Shown: positions 6,793 through 16,545, counted from the stretch's first letter. The stretch is 53,455 nucleotides of DNA from Rhodococcus zopfii NBRC 100606 = JCM 9919 (GCF_001895025.1 NZ_BCXI01000049.1:1-53455), one strand, 5' to 3'. Made by a program: numbers and translations. Notes: generated from the sequence alone by a model not told the origin.

Positions 6793-9600
6793 ATGGTGGG
6801 CATGCTGCATGGGGTCTGGTCGCCGGGATCGGGTCTGTTGTTGTGGCGCGACCCCTCGGCCCCGCACGACGACGACGCGCTGCCGTCGGCCCTGCGGCGC
6901 TGGACCGACCGCCCGTTCCGCCACCGCGTCGAGCTGCGGTTGCCCGGGGACGACAGGCCTCGCACGCTGCCTGCGGTCGCCGTGGCACCCCCGGATGCTG
7001 CCGAACTGCTGCTGGATCTGCCGCGCCGGCCCGACGGCGTCTCCGGCGACCTGCGGTTCCTCGCCCACGTCGCCCGCGGCATCGAACGCTGGGCGCAGGC
7101 CGGTCGTGTCGCACCCGAGATGCATCGCGCCGAGAAGCAGTGGTGGGTGCGGTGGCAGCTGCTCGGCGGTGACCGGACCCGCGCGTGGAAGGCCGAACTG
7201 GTCGCCGCCATGCCTCCGGTGCAGCGGCAGCTGGGCAACCCGTCGCCGCTGCTCGAGAACCTGTGCACCGAACTCACCGACCCCATCACCCGGGCGATGC
7301 TCGGGTCGGGCACGTCGCTGCACCCGCTGGTCGCCGCGCTGTCCGAGGGCGTGCCGCACCACGGTGGCAGCCAGCGGATGGCCGACGCGCTCGACGAGTG
7401 GCGGGCGAGCCTGTCCGGCAACGAACCCGACCTGGTGCTGCGTCTCGTCGAACCCGACGAGGGCGACGACCCCGCCCACGCCCTGTGGCGGCTCGAGGTG
7501 TGCCTGCGCTCGGAGGGGCAGGCCCCGGCGCCGGTGCCGGTCGGCGGCACCGACGCGGAACTGCTGCAGATCGGCATCCGGAAGCTCGGCGCCGCGTTGA
7601 AGGCCTACCCGCGGCTGCAGGACGTGCCCCGCGACCCCGACAGCCTGGACCTGCTGCTGCCCACACCCGTCGTCGTCGATCTCGTCGAGCACGGTGCGCG
7701 CGCCCTCCAGGACACCGGCGTGGGACTGCTGCTGCCGCGCGCGTGGGCGACGGTCGAGCCCTCGCTGCGGCTGCGTGTCGATTCCGCCGCCGCCCCGGTC
7801 GCGGCGGAGGAGAGCGCCGTCGGCATGAACGCGATCGTTTCCTACGAATGGCAGCTCGCGGTCGGCGACATGCTGCTCAGCGCCGCCGAGATGGAGCAGC
7901 TCGTCGCCGCCAACAGCGACCTGGTCAAGTTGCGCGGCAAGTGGGTCAAGGCGGACGCGGCGGCGCTGGCTCAGGCCGCCCGGTACGTGACCCGCAATAC
8001 GGGACAGGACACCACCCTCGGCTCGTTGTTCGCGCAGTTCACCGGCGACGACGTGCCACCCGCCGAGGTCACCGACATCAGCGCTTCCGGCTGGGTCGCG
8101 ACGTTGCTCGACGGGCAGGCCCGGCCGGAGCCGGTCCCGCCGCCGGCCGGCCTGCACGCGACCCTGCGTCCCTACCAGCAGCGCGGCCTGGACTGGCTGG
8201 CGTTCATGAGCGGGCTCGGTCTCGGGGCGGTGCTCGCCGACGACATGGGTCTCGGCAAGACCGTGCAGGTGCTGGCGCTGCTGGTCCACGAACGCACCCG
8301 CGGCCCGGTCCGGCCGACGCTGCTGGTGTGCCCGATGTCGGTGGTCGGCAACTGGCAGCGTGAGGCCGCGAAGTTCGCGCCCGGCCTGCGCGTCCACGTC
8401 CACCACGGGTCGGGCCGGCTGCGGGACGACGACCTGGTGGCCGCCGTCGACGACAGCGACCTGGTCATCACCACCTATGCGATCGTCGCCCGCGACCTCG
8501 CGCACGTGCGGGCCCTGCCGTGGCATCGGGTGGTGCTCGACGAGGCGCAGCACGTGAAGAACGCGAACACCGCGCAGTCGCGTGCGGTGCGCGCGGTGGC
8601 GGCCTCGCATCGCATCGCGTTGACCGGCACCCCCGTGGAGAATCGGCTCGAGGAACTGCGGTCGATCCTCGATTTCGCGAATCCGCGGCTGCTCGGTTCG
8701 GCGACGTCGTTCCGGGCGCGGTTCGCGGTGCCCATCGAACGCGAACGTGACGCGGTGGCGGCGGCCCGGCTGCGGGCGCTGACCGCCCCGTTCGTGCTGC
8801 GCCGCGTCAAGACCGACCCGGACGTGATCGCCGACCTGCCGGAGAAGTTCGAGCAGACCGTCCGCGCGAACCTCACCGCCGAGCAGGCCGCGTTGTACCG
8901 TGCGGTCGTCGACGACATGATGCGCAAGATCAAGGAGAAGGAAGGGATGGCCCGCAAGGGCGCGGTCCTCGCGGCGCTGACCCGGCTCAAGCAGGTATGC
9001 AACCATCCGGCGCACTATCTCGCCGACGGATCGCCCGTGCTGCGCCGCGGCCGGCACCGCTCCGGCAAGCTCGGCCTGGTCGAGGACATCGTCGAATCGG
9101 TGCTCGCCGACGGCGAGAAGGTCCTGCTGTTCACCCAGTTCCGCGAGTTCGGGGAGCTCATCGCCCCGTATCTCGCCGAGCGGTTCTCCACCCGGGTGCC
9201 CTTCCTGCACGGCGGGGTGTCCAAGAGCCGGCGCGACGCGATGGTCACCGGGTTCCAGGAACCGGGCGGGCCGCCGATCATGCTGCTCTCGCTCAAGGCC
9301 GGCGGGACCGGCCTGAACCTGACCGCGGCCAATCACGTGGTGCACCTGGACCGGTGGTGGAACCCGGCGGTCGAGAACCAGGCCACCGACCGGGCGTTCC
9401 GGATCGGTCAGCGCCGCGATGTGCAGGTGCGCAAGCTCGTGTGCGTCGGCACCGTCGAGGAACGCATCGACGAGATGCTCACCGGTAAACAGGAACTCGC
9501 GGACCTGGCGGTCGGGGTGGGGGAGAACTGGATCACCGAGCTGTCCACCGACCAGCTGCACGCCCTGTTGACCCTGGGCGACGATGCGGTGGGTGAATAG
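6793..9600 (+). CDS. helZ: HelZ-like SWI2/SNF2-family ATPase
   Basis: This 935-residue cytoplasmic DNA translocase begins MVGMLHGVWSPGSGLLLWR, like mycobacterial HelZ. A long family-specific N-terminal region precedes the SNF2 motor: TLRPYQQRGLDWLAFM, Walker A DDMGLGKT (about residue 482), DEAQ (about 582), SLKAGGTGLNLTAANHVVH and ATDRAFRIGQRRDVQVRKL. All helicase motifs are present. An alternative ATG at 6802 would remove three residues. The stop lies two bases before a SWIM zinc-finger gene, so the two are co-translated. Its role is probably remodelling protein-DNA or protein-RNA complexes; the physiological function is not known. Confidence 0.9.
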   Translation: MVGMLHGVWSPGSGLLLWRDPSAPHDDDALPSALRRWTDRPFRHRVELRLPGDDRPRTLPAVAVAPPDAAELLLDLPRRPDGVSGDLRFLAHVARGIERWAQAGRVAPEMHRAEKQWWVRWQLLGGDRTRAWKAELVAAMPPVQRQLGNPSPLLENLCTELTDPITRAMLGSGTSLHPLVAALSEGVPHHGGSQRMADALDEWRASLSGNEPDLVLRLVEPDEGDDPAHALWRLEVCLRSEGQAPAPVPVGGTDAELLQIGIRKLGAALKAYPRLQDVPRDPDSLDLLLPTPVVVDLVEHGARALQDTGVGLLLPRAWATVEPSLRLRVDSAAAPVAAEESAVGMNAIVSYEWQLAVGDMLLSAAEMEQLVAANSDLVKLRGKWVKADAAALAQAARYVTRNTGQDTTLGSLFAQFTGDDVPPAEVTDISASGWVATLLDGQARPEPVPPPAGLHATLRPYQQRGLDWLAFMSGLGLGAVLADDMGLGKTVQVLALLVHERTRGPVRPTLLVCPMSVVGNWQREAAKFAPGLRVHVHHGSGRLRDDDLVAAVDDSDLVITTYAIVARDLAHVRALPWHRVVLDEAQHVKNANTAQSRAVRAVAASHRIALTGTPVENRLEELRSILDFANPRLLGSATSFRARFAVPIERERDAVAAARLRALTAPFVLRRVKTDPDVIADLPEKFEQTVRANLTAEQAALYRAVVDDMMRKIKEKEGMARKGAVLAALTRLKQVCNHPAHYLADGSPVLRRGRHRSGKLGLVEDIVESVLADGEKVLLFTQFREFGELIAPYLAERFSTRVPFLHGGVSKSRRDAMVTGFQEPGGPPIMLLSLKAGGTGLNLTAANHVVHLDRWWNPAVENQATDRAFRIGQRRDVQVRKLVCVGTVEERIDEMLTGKQELADLAVGVGENWITELSTDQLHALLTLGDDAVGE

Positions 9601-9602
9601 AC

Positions 9603-10358
9603 ATGGCACGAAACGATTTCCGCAAGTACGGCACGCCGATCCGCGTCGACGGCGGCATCGAGGCCCGCACCAAACGCGGCGCGATCGGGCGCAGCTGGTG
9701 GTCGAAGGAACTCATCGGCGCCATGGAGCAGGTCGCCGACAAAGGCCGGCTGACCCGTGGCCGCACCTACGCGCGCTCGGGGCAGGTGCTCTCGATGCGG
9801 CTCGGACCCGGCGCCGTCGTCGGCGATGTGCAGGGCAGCCAGCTGCGCCCGTTCACCGCGACCGTCACCGTCCGCACCCTCGACGACGAGGCGGTCGCCG
9901 AGTTGGTCACGCAGGTGCGTTCGGCGCCCGGGATGCTCGCGCGCCTCGCGGCCGGGGCGCTGCCGGAGGAGCTGGGGCCGTTTCTGCTGCCGCGCCGCGC
10001 CGGCGAGCTCGACTTCGATTGCACGTGTCCCGACGACGGATGGCCCTGCAAGCACGCCGCCGCGGTGGCCTATCTGCTGGCCGAGCACGTCGACGAGCAT
10101 CCGCTGGCCGTGCTCGCGCTGCGGGGTGTGGGTCTCGAGACGCTGATCGGCGGTGTCGACGCTGCGCCGTCGCCCACCGACGACTTCTACGGGGACGACA
10201 CGGAACTGCCGGAGTTGCCGATGGAACGGTTCCGGCCCGCGCTCGACGATCTGGACCCGATGCTGTTGCGGCGCGCGCTGCGGGCGGGCGGCACGGACGA
10301 GGCCGTCGTGATCCGTGCGGTGTCCGATCTGGAGGATCTGTACCGCCGCCTGCGGTGA
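9603..10358 (+). CDS. SWIM zinc-finger protein, SNF2 partner
   Basis: The 251-residue protein starts MARNDFRKYGTPIRVDGGIE and has a C-x-C-xn-C-x-H SWIM zinc finger, CTCPDDGWPCKH, at about residue 140, followed by AAAVAYLLAEHVDEHP. An acidic tail follows. SWIM domains bind zinc and mediate DNA or protein contacts. The gene begins two bases after the SNF2 stop. SNF2/SWIM gene pairs occur in distant bacteria (for example ywqA-ywqB of Bacillus subtilis, from memory), so the two products probably act in one complex. No enzyme activity is expected from this protein alone. Confidence 0.88.
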   Translation: MARNDFRKYGTPIRVDGGIEARTKRGAIGRSWWSKELIGAMEQVADKGRLTRGRTYARSGQVLSMRLGPGAVVGDVQGSQLRPFTATVTVRTLDDEAVAELVTQVRSAPGMLARLAAGALPEELGPFLLPRRAGELDFDCTCPDDGWPCKHAAAVAYLLAEHVDEHPLAVLALRGVGLETLIGGVDAAPSPTDDFYGDDTELPELPMERFRPALDDLDPMLLRRALRAGGTDEAVVIRAVSDLEDLYRRLR

Positions 10359-10392
10359 CGCGGCGTCGTACGTGACCGGCGGGGTGTGACGG

Positions 10393-10422
10393 TAGACATA
10401 CGTGGACTTCCAACTATAGGAT
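10393..10422 (+). promoter_or_regulatory. probable promoter of the valine-degradation operon
   Basis: TAGACA and TAGGAT with an 18-bp spacer lie 75 bases before mmsA. Inside the spacer is the inverted repeat TGGACTTCCA, a possible operator. There is no regulator gene directly beside the operon. Confidence 0.5.
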
Positions 10423-10496
10423 GGACACAGATTTCGAGGGGGGTGCCGTCGGGTGCCTCGTGTCCGAAACCGTCGATCAGCAAAGGACTCGCGAAA

Positions 10497-12029
10497 ATGA
10501 CCATTCGTGAACTCACCCACTTCATCGGTGGCGAGCACGTCGCCGGGACATCCGGGCGATTCGGGGACGTCTTCGACCCCAACACCGGCGAGGTGCAGGC
10601 GCGCGTCCCGCTCGCCACGCCGGCCGAGGTCGAAGCCGTCATCGCGAACGCCGAAGAAGCCCAGAAGGAATGGGCCTCGTGGAACCCGCAGAAGCGGGTC
10701 CGGGTCCTCATGCGGTTCCTGCAGCTCGCCCAGGACAACGTGGACGAACTCGCCCGGCTGCTGTCGAGCGAGCACGGCAAGACGATCCCCGACGCCAAGG
10801 GCGACATCCAGCGCGGTCTCGAGGTCGTCGAGGTCGCCCTCGGCGCCCCGCACCTGCTCAAGGGCGAATACACCGAGTCCGCCGGCACCGGCATCGACGT
10901 CTACTCGATGCGCCAGCCCCTCGGTGTCGTCGCCGGCATCACCCCGTTCAACTTCCCCGCGATGATCCCGCTGTGGAAGGCCGCCCCCGCGCTCGCATGC
11001 GGCAACGCGTTCGTGCTCAAGCCGTCCGAGCGCGACCCCTCGGTGCCGCTGCGCCTGGCCGAGTTGTTCCTCGAGGCGGGCCTGCCCGCCGGCGTGTTCA
11101 ACGTCGTCAACGGCGACAAGGAAGCCGTCGACGTCCTGCTCAACGACTCGCGCGTCAAGGCCCTCGGCTTCGTCGGCTCCACCCCGATCGCGCAGTACAT
11201 CTACGAGACCGCCGCGAAGAACGGCAAGCGCGCTCAGTGCTTCGGCGGCGCGAAGAACCACGCGATCATCATGCCCGACGCCGACCTCGACCAGGTCGCC
11301 GACGCGCTCGTCGGTGCCGCCTACGGCTCCGCCGGTGAGCGCTGCATGGCGTTGTCCGTCGCCGTTCCCGTCGGCGAGGAGACCGCAGACCGGCTCGTGG
11401 CCAAGCTCCAGGAGCGCATCGCCGACCTGCGCATCGGAACCAGCTTCGACGAGAAGGCCGACTTCGGTCCGCTCGTGACCGCCGCCGCACGCGACCGCGT
11501 CCACGACTACATCGCCAAGGGCGTCGAGGAAGGCGCCGAACTCGTCGTCGACGGCCGCGGCTTCGTCCTCGAAGGCCACGAGAACGGCTTCTTCTCCGGC
11601 GCCACCCTGTTCGACAAGGTCACCACCGGCATGTCGATCTACCGCGAGGAGATCTTCGGTCCCGTGCTCACGGTGGTGCGCGCCCGCGACTACGAGGATG
11701 CGCTGCGCCTGCCGACCGAGCACGAGTACGGCAACGGCGTCGCGATCTTCACCCGCGACGGCGACACCGCCCGCGACTTCGCCAACCGGGTCCAGGTCGG
11801 CATGGTCGGCGTCAACGTCCCGATTCCGGTTCCGATCGCGTACTACACGTTCGGCGGCTGGAAGGCGTCCGGCTTCGGCGACCTCAACCAGCACGGACCC
11901 GACGCGTTCCGGTTCTACACCAAGACCAAGACCATCACGCAGCGCTGGCCGTCCGGTGTCAAGGAGGGCGACCTCGAGGGTGCCCACGTCGCCGACACCG
12001 ATCACTTCGTCATCCCGACGATGGACTAG
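10497..12029 (+). CDS. mmsA: methylmalonate-semialdehyde dehydrogenase (acylating)
   Basis: The 510-residue enzyme oxidises (methyl)malonate semialdehyde with NAD and CoA, giving propionyl-CoA in the last step of valine degradation. The aldehyde dehydrogenase fold is clear: GITPFNFPAMIPLWKAAPAL, FVGSTPIAQYI, and the catalytic Cys283 in GSAGERCMALSV. The sequence AKNHAII and the IPVPIAYYTFGG tail are typical of the CoA-acylating MmsA branch. The ATG at 10497 has AAGGA nine bases upstream. It is the first gene of an operon that supplies every valine step after the branched-chain keto-acid dehydrogenase. Confidence 0.95.
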   Translation: MTIRELTHFIGGEHVAGTSGRFGDVFDPNTGEVQARVPLATPAEVEAVIANAEEAQKEWASWNPQKRVRVLMRFLQLAQDNVDELARLLSSEHGKTIPDAKGDIQRGLEVVEVALGAPHLLKGEYTESAGTGIDVYSMRQPLGVVAGITPFNFPAMIPLWKAAPALACGNAFVLKPSERDPSVPLRLAELFLEAGLPAGVFNVVNGDKEAVDVLLNDSRVKALGFVGSTPIAQYIYETAAKNGKRAQCFGGAKNHAIIMPDADLDQVADALVGAAYGSAGERCMALSVAVPVGEETADRLVAKLQERIADLRIGTSFDEKADFGPLVTAAARDRVHDYIAKGVEEGAELVVDGRGFVLEGHENGFFSGATLFDKVTTGMSIYREEIFGPVLTVVRARDYEDALRLPTEHEYGNGVAIFTRDGDTARDFANRVQVGMVGVNVPIPVPIAYYTFGGWKASGFGDLNQHGPDAFRFYTKTKTITQRWPSGVKEGDLEGAHVADTDHFVIPTMD

Positions 12030-12040
12030 GCGGGACCACC

Positions 12041-13195
12041 ATGTTCACCCTCACCGACGACGACCGGGCGATCCGCGACACCGCCCGAGACTTCGCCACC
12101 GAGTATCTGGCCCCGAACGCCGTGGAGTGGGACCAGGCCAAGCATTTCCCGGTCGACGTGATGCGCAAGGCCGCCGCGCTCGGCATGGGCGGCATCTACG
12201 TCCGCGAGGACGTGGGCGGCTCCGGGCTGCGCCGGCTCGACTCGGTGCGGATCTTCGAGGAACTCGCCAAGGGCTGCCCGTCGATCGCCGCGTACCTGTC
12301 CATCCACAACATGGTCACGTGGATGATCGACAAATTCGGTTCCGACGATCAGCGGCGCCGCTGGGTGCCGGGATTGTGCTCGATGGAGCAGCTCGGCAGC
12401 TACTGCCTCACCGAACCGGGCGCAGGCTCGGACGCGGCGGCCTTGAGCACCAAGGCCGTCCGCGACGGTGACGAGTTCGTGCTCACCGGCGTCAAGCAGT
12501 TCATCTCCGGCGCCGGCACCTCCGACGTGTACGTGGTGATGGCCCGCACCGGCGAGCCCGGCCCGCGCGGTATCTCGGCGTTCATCGTCCCGAAGGACAC
12601 GCCGGGCCTGTCGTTCGGCGCGAACGAGAAGAAGATGGGCTGGAACGCCCAGCCCACCCGGCAGGTGATCTTCGAAGGCGCCCGGGTGCCGGCGGAGAAC
12701 CTGCTCGGGTCCGAGGGCGGCGGCTTCCGCATCGCGATGCAGGGCCTCAACGGCGGGCGTCTCAACATCGCCGCGTGCTCGGTCGGCGGCGGCCAGACCG
12801 CCCTCGACCGGACCGTCGCCTACCTCGCCGAACGCAAAGCGTTCGGCGAGCGGCTGCTCGACTCCCAGGCGCTGCAGTTCCGCCTCGCGGACATGCGCAT
12901 CGAGCTCGAGGCGGCCCGGACCCTGCTGTGGCGGGCAGCGGACGCACTCGACGAGAACACCGACGACGTGGTCGAACTGTGCGCGATGGCAAAGCGTTTC
13001 GCCACCGACGCCGGTTTCGCCGCCGCGAACGAGGCGCTGCAGCTGCACGGCGGCTACGGCTACCTCGCCGAGTACGGTATCGAGAAGATCGTGCGGGATC
13101 TGCGCGTGCATCAGATCCTGGAAGGAACCAACGAGATCATGCGGGTGGTCGTCGCGCGCAGCGTGGTGGCCTCGGCGCAGACAGGAGCGGCATGA
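12041..13195 (+). CDS. acyl-CoA dehydrogenase, probably isobutyryl-CoA dehydrogenase
   Basis: The 384-residue flavoprotein has the acyl-CoA dehydrogenase signatures SYCLTEPGAGSDAAALSTKA and, near the C-terminus, QLHGGYGYLAEYGIEKIVRD followed by VHQILEGTNEIMRVVV. The general-base Glu expected for this family lies in the EGTNEIMR segment. FAD-dependent oxidation of isobutyryl-CoA to methacrylyl-CoA is inferred from the operon: it sits between mmsA and the 3-hydroxyisobutyryl-CoA hydrolase. Electrons would pass to ETF. Its stop overlaps the next start (ATGA). Other short branched acyl-CoAs are possible substrates. Confidence 0.9.
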   Translation: MFTLTDDDRAIRDTARDFATEYLAPNAVEWDQAKHFPVDVMRKAAALGMGGIYVREDVGGSGLRRLDSVRIFEELAKGCPSIAAYLSIHNMVTWMIDKFGSDDQRRRWVPGLCSMEQLGSYCLTEPGAGSDAAALSTKAVRDGDEFVLTGVKQFISGAGTSDVYVVMARTGEPGPRGISAFIVPKDTPGLSFGANEKKMGWNAQPTRQVIFEGARVPAENLLGSEGGGFRIAMQGLNGGRLNIAACSVGGGQTALDRTVAYLAERKAFGERLLDSQALQFRLADMRIELEAARTLLWRAADALDENTDDVVELCAMAKRFATDAGFAAANEALQLHGGYGYLAEYGIEKIVRDLRVHQILEGTNEIMRVVVARSVVASAQTGAA

Positions 13196-14250
13196 CCGGG
13201 CAGGAACCGGAAGTTCTCGTCGAGGCGTCGGCCGGCGTCGGCCGGTTGACCCTCAACCGGCCCAAGGCCATCAACGCACTCAATCACGGCATGGTCCGCA
13301 CCATCGCCGAGAAACTCCGCGAATGGTCCGGCGACGACGCGATCGCCGCGGTCGTCGTCGACGGGGCGGGGGAGCGGGGCCTGTGCGCCGGCGGCGACAT
13401 CGTCTCGATCTACCACGACGCGAAGGACGGCGGCAGCGGGTCGCAGGAGTTCTGGCGCGACGAGTACATCCTCAACGCCGCGATCGGCCGTTACCCGAAG
13501 CCCTACGTGGCGATCATGGACGGCATCGTGATGGGCGGCGGCGTCGGCATCTCCGCCCACGGCAACGTGCGGATCGTCACCGAACGCTCCACCATCGCCA
13601 TGCCCGAGGTGGGTATCGGCTTCGTCCCCGACGTCGGCGGCACCTACCTGCTCTCGCGTGCCCCCGGTGAGCTCGGCACCCACGTCGCGCTCACCACCGG
13701 ACGACTGAAGGCGGGCGACGCGATCGCCCTCGGCTTCGCCGACCACTTCGTCCCGTCCGAGTCTCTCGACAAGTTCGTCGCCGCGATCGGAACCGCCGGA
13801 CTCGACGACGCGCTCGCCGAATACTCGCGTCCCGCACCGGAATCCGAACTGCTCGCGCAGCAGTCCTGGATCGACGCCGCCTACTCCGCGGACAGCGTCG
13901 AGGAGATCGTCGAACGCCTGCGGGCCTCCGACGAGCCCGAGGCGCAGGCCACGGCCGAGCAGATCCTCGGCAAGTCGCCCGTCGCGCTGAAGGTCACGCT
14001 GCGCTCGCTGCGGCAGGCCCGGCGGTCCGGCAGCCTCGAGGCGGTGCTCGACGAGGAATACCGGGTATCGCTGGCGTCCCTGAAGTCCCACGACCTCGTC
14101 GAGGGCATCCGCGCCCAGGTTGTCGACAAGGACCGCAACCCGCAGTGGTCGCCGGCCACCCTCGCCGACGTGACCGCCGCCGACGTCGACGCCTACTTCC
14201 AGCCGCTCGGCGAGCTCGAGCTCGGTCTCGCCGCCTCCCAAGGAGAATGA
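13192..14250 (+). CDS. 3-hydroxyisobutyryl-CoA hydrolase
   Basis: The 352-residue crotonase-fold protein begins with the typical VGRLTLNRPKAINALNHGMV strand and has the oxyanion-hole segments ERGLCAGGDIVSIYHDAK and DGIVMGGGVGISAHGNVRIV. The MPEVGIGFVPDVGGTYLLSR segment and the C-terminal extension ending in ADVDAYFQPL are hallmarks of HIBYL-CoA hydrolases rather than hydratases. It hydrolyses 3-hydroxyisobutyryl-CoA to free 3-hydroxyisobutyrate, the substrate of the next gene's enzyme. The ATG overlaps the acyl-CoA dehydrogenase stop. Confidence 0.9.
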   Translation: MTGQEPEVLVEASAGVGRLTLNRPKAINALNHGMVRTIAEKLREWSGDDAIAAVVVDGAGERGLCAGGDIVSIYHDAKDGGSGSQEFWRDEYILNAAIGRYPKPYVAIMDGIVMGGGVGISAHGNVRIVTERSTIAMPEVGIGFVPDVGGTYLLSRAPGELGTHVALTTGRLKAGDAIALGFADHFVPSESLDKFVAAIGTAGLDDALAEYSRPAPESELLAQQSWIDAAYSADSVEEIVERLRASDEPEAQATAEQILGKSPVALKVTLRSLRQARRSGSLEAVLDEEYRVSLASLKSHDLVEGIRAQVVDKDRNPQWSPATLADVTAADVDAYFQPLGELELGLAASQGE

Positions 14251-14251
14251 C

Positions 14252-15160
14252 ATGAGTGCTCTCCCGACCGTCGCGTTCCTCGGTCTCGGCCACATGGGCG
14301 GGCCGATGGCCGCGAACCTCGTCAAGGCCGGATACTCGGTCGCCGGCTTCGACCCGGTCCCCGCCGCGCAGGAACAGGCCACCAAGGACGGGCTGACCGT
14401 CGTCGCCTCGGCCGCCGAGGCTGTGCGCGACGCCGACGTCGTCATCACCATGCTGCCCAACGGCAAGCTCGTGCTCGACCTCTACGACGTGATCCTGCCC
14501 GCCGCCAAGCCGAACACCCTGTTCGTCGACAGCTCCACCATCGACGTCGCCGACGCCCGCGAAGCAGCCGAGCGCGCCCACAAGGCCGGGCACCGCGCCA
14601 TCGACGCCCCCGTCTCCGGCGGTGTCGCCGGTGCTGCCGCCGGCACGCTCGCGTTCATGGTCGGCGGCTCCGAGGACGACTTCGCCACCGCGCAGCCCCT
14701 GCTCGACGTCATGGGCCGCAAGGTCGTGCACTGCGGCGCCTCCGGTGTCGGACAGGCCGCGAAGATCTGCAACAACATGATCCTCGGTGTGTCGATGATC
14801 GCGATCAGCGAAGCGTTCGTGCTCGGCGAGAAGCTGGGCCTGACCAACCAGGCGCTGTTCGACGTCGCATCCAACGCCTCCGGCCAGTGCTGGGCACTGA
14901 CCAGCAACTGCCCCGTCCCCGGACCCGTCCCGACGACCCCGGCGAACAACGACTACCAGCCGGGCTTCGCGGCCGCCCTCATGGACAAGGATCTGGGTCT
15001 GGCCGCGAACGCGCTGCGGGCCAACGGAGTGGAGGCCGAACTCGGGCTGCGCGCGGCCGAGCTCTACCATCGCTTCAACACCGGTGGCGGCGGCGGACTC
15101 GACTTCTCCGCCATCATCACCGACATCCGTGCCCGTTCGACTGCAGAGGACAACCAGTGA
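14252..15160 (+). CDS. mmsB: 3-hydroxyisobutyrate dehydrogenase
   Basis: The 302-residue NAD-dependent beta-hydroxyacid dehydrogenase has the N-terminal dinucleotide motif [19 protein letters not shown]. The substrate-binding signature is [20 protein letters not shown], and the catalytic Lys lies in [13 protein letters not shown]. It converts 3-hydroxyisobutyrate to methylmalonate semialdehyde, which MmsA then uses. The ATG follows the hydrolase stop by one base and has AGGAG upstream. The last four bases overlap the GTG of the enoyl-CoA hydratase gene. Confidence 0.95.
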   Translation: MSALPTVAFLGLGHMGGPMAANLVKAGYSVAGFDPVPAAQEQATKDGLTVVASAAEAVRDADVVITMLPNGKLVLDLYDVILPAAKPNTLFVDSSTIDVADAREAAERAHKAGHRAIDAPVSGGVAGAAAGTLAFMVGGSEDDFATAQPLLDVMGRKVVHCGASGVGQAAKICNNMILGVSMIAISEAFVLGEKLGLTNQALFDVASNASGQCWALTSNCPVPGPVPTTPANNDYQPGFAAALMDKDLGLAANALRANGVEAELGLRAAELYHRFNTGGGGGLDFSAIITDIRARSTAEDNQ

Positions 15161-15933
15161 CCGACTTCGAGACCATCCTGCTCGACCGCAAGGGTCGCGT
15201 GGGACTCATCACGCTCAACCGGCCCAAGGCGCTCAACGCGCTCAACAGCCAGCTGATGCGCGAAGTGGTCGCGGCCGTCGAGGAACTCGACGCCGACCGC
15301 GAGATCGGCGCGATCGTCATCACCGGTTCGGAGAAGGCGTTCGCCGCCGGTGCCGACATCAAGGAGATGGCGCCCAAGACCTACTCCGAGGCGTACGGCG
15401 AGGACTTCTTCTCGGACTGGGACAAGATCTCCTCCGCGCGTACCCCGATCATCGCTGCGGTCTCCGGCTACGCGCTGGGTGGCGGCTGCGAGCTGGCGAT
15501 GCTGTGCGACTTCATCATCGCGTCGGACACCGCGAAGTTCGGGCAGCCCGAGATCAAGCTGGGCGTCATCCCGGGCATCGGCGGTTCCCAGCGTCTGACC
15601 CGCGCCGTCGGCAAGGCGAAGGCCATGGACATGTGCCTGACCGGCCGCAACATGGACGTCGAGGAAGCCGAACGCGCCGGCCTGGTTTCGCGGATCGTGC
15701 CGGTCGCCGAGTTGCTCGATGTCGCGCTCGAGACCGCAACCACCATCGCGTCGATGTCGCTGCCCGCGACGATCATGGCGAAGGAAGCGGTCAACCGCGC
15801 ATTCGAGACCACCCTCGCCGAGGGTGTGAAGTTCGAACGGCGCGTGTTCCATTCGACGTTCGCCACCGCCGACCAGAAGGAAGGCATGGCCGCGTTCATC
15901 GAGAAGCGCACCCCGGAGTTCAAGCACGCCTGA
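15157..15933 (+). CDS. enoyl-CoA hydratase
   Basis: The 258-residue crotonase has [20 protein letters not shown], the oxyanion-hole strand [14 protein letters not shown] and the second signature [20 protein letters not shown]. The catalytic Glu pair appears in the GGGCE and [11 protein letters not shown] segments. In this operon its likely task is hydration of methacrylyl-CoA to 3-hydroxyisobutyryl-CoA. It also resembles general short-chain enoyl-CoA hydratases (EchA8-like), so it may serve fatty-acid oxidation too. The GTG overlaps the mmsB stop. A strong terminator follows eight bases after the stop. Confidence 0.92.
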   Translation: MTDFETILLDRKGRVGLITLNRPKALNALNSQLMREVVAAVEELDADREIGAIVITGSEKAFAAGADIKEMAPKTYSEAYGEDFFSDWDKISSARTPIIAAVSGYALGGGCELAMLCDFIIASDTAKFGQPEIKLGVIPGIGGSQRLTRAVGKAKAMDMCLTGRNMDVEEAERAGLVSRIVPVAELLDVALETATTIASMSLPATIMAKEAVNRAFETTLAEGVKFERRVFHSTFATADQKEGMAAFIEKRTPEFKHA

Positions 15934-15940
15934 TGTGATA

Positions 15941-15985
15941 CGACTGCAGGGCCGCCCCAGGAAAGGGCGGCCCTGCAGTCGTTTT
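15941..15985 (+). terminator. strong intrinsic terminator of the valine operon
   Basis: A perfect 17-bp stem (15941-15957 with 15965-15981), a seven-base loop and a TTTT run close the operon. Confidence 0.9.
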
Positions 15986-16017
15986 GGAGGTCGGAGGCGT
16001 TCGGGCCGGTGGTGCGG

Positions 16018-16545
16018 TCACCACTTCGTCGGTTCGCCACCGGTGTCGAAGTCACCGGCGTCGTGCCGCATCCCGGCCAGAATGCGCAGCAGCGGCTCGA
16101 GCTGATCGCCGGGAACGCCGGGCCGCGAGAACACCTCCGCGTTGAGCTTCTCGGTCGTCTCGATCGCCAGCGCGCGACCCTCGTCGGTGAGTTCGATCAG
16201 CGTCGCGCGACGGTCGCTCGGATGCGGTGTGCGGCGCACCAGCCCCGCCGATTCGAGCCGGTCCACCGCGTTCGTCACGCTCGTCGGATGCACCTGCAGC
16301 CGGGCACTGGCCTTGGCCATCGGCAGGGCCCCACTGCGCGTGAAGTGCAGCAACGTGATCAGCTCGTAGCGGGCGAAGGTCAAGCCGAACGGTTTCAGCA
16401 CCTCCTCGACGCGCGCCATGAGGATCTGCTGGGCCCGCATCAGCGACGTCACCACGGCCATGCCGTCCGCGACCTCACCCCAGCCGTGGTCGATCCACTG
16501 GCGGTGGGCTTCGGCGATCGGGTCGAGCGGTAGCGGTGCAGGCAT
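16018..16545 (-). CDS. MarR-family transcriptional regulator
   Basis: The 175-residue protein has a MarR winged helix: LTFARYELITLLHFTRSG, the recognition region ASARLQVHPTSVTNAVDRLE, and the wing SAGLVRRTPHPSDRRATLIE with the conserved D-R-R. An N-terminal helix (WGEVADGMAVVTSLMRAQQI) forms the dimer interface. The target and ligand are unknown. It lies downstream of the valine operon on the opposite strand, with the terminator between, so it need not control that operon. The ATG at 16545 gives the usual family length. Confidence 0.88.
   Translation of the reverse strand: MPAPLPLDPIAEAHRQWIDHGWGEVADGMAVVTSLMRAQQILMARVEEVLKPFGLTFARYELITLLHFTRSGALPMAKASARLQVHPTSVTNAVDRLESAGLVRRTPHPSDRRATLIELTDEGRALAIETTEKLNAEVFSRPGVPGDQLEPLLRILAGMRHDAGDFDTGGEPTKW

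Noticed and set aside
5863-9609. A 1248-residue open frame on the minus strand
   Set aside because: It runs antisense through the SNF2 gene. Only its last 300 residues, from ATG 6765, match a protein family. The rest is a high-GC shadow frame.
10411-10422. KstR-like site before mmsA
   Set aside because: The sequence around CCAACTATAGGA lacks the GTT half-site, so it does not fit TNNAACNNGTTNNA.
9408-12005. An 865-residue open frame on the minus strand
   Set aside because: It is antisense to the SNF2, SWIM and mmsA genes, has repetitive Gly/Val/Asp composition and no recognisable domain.
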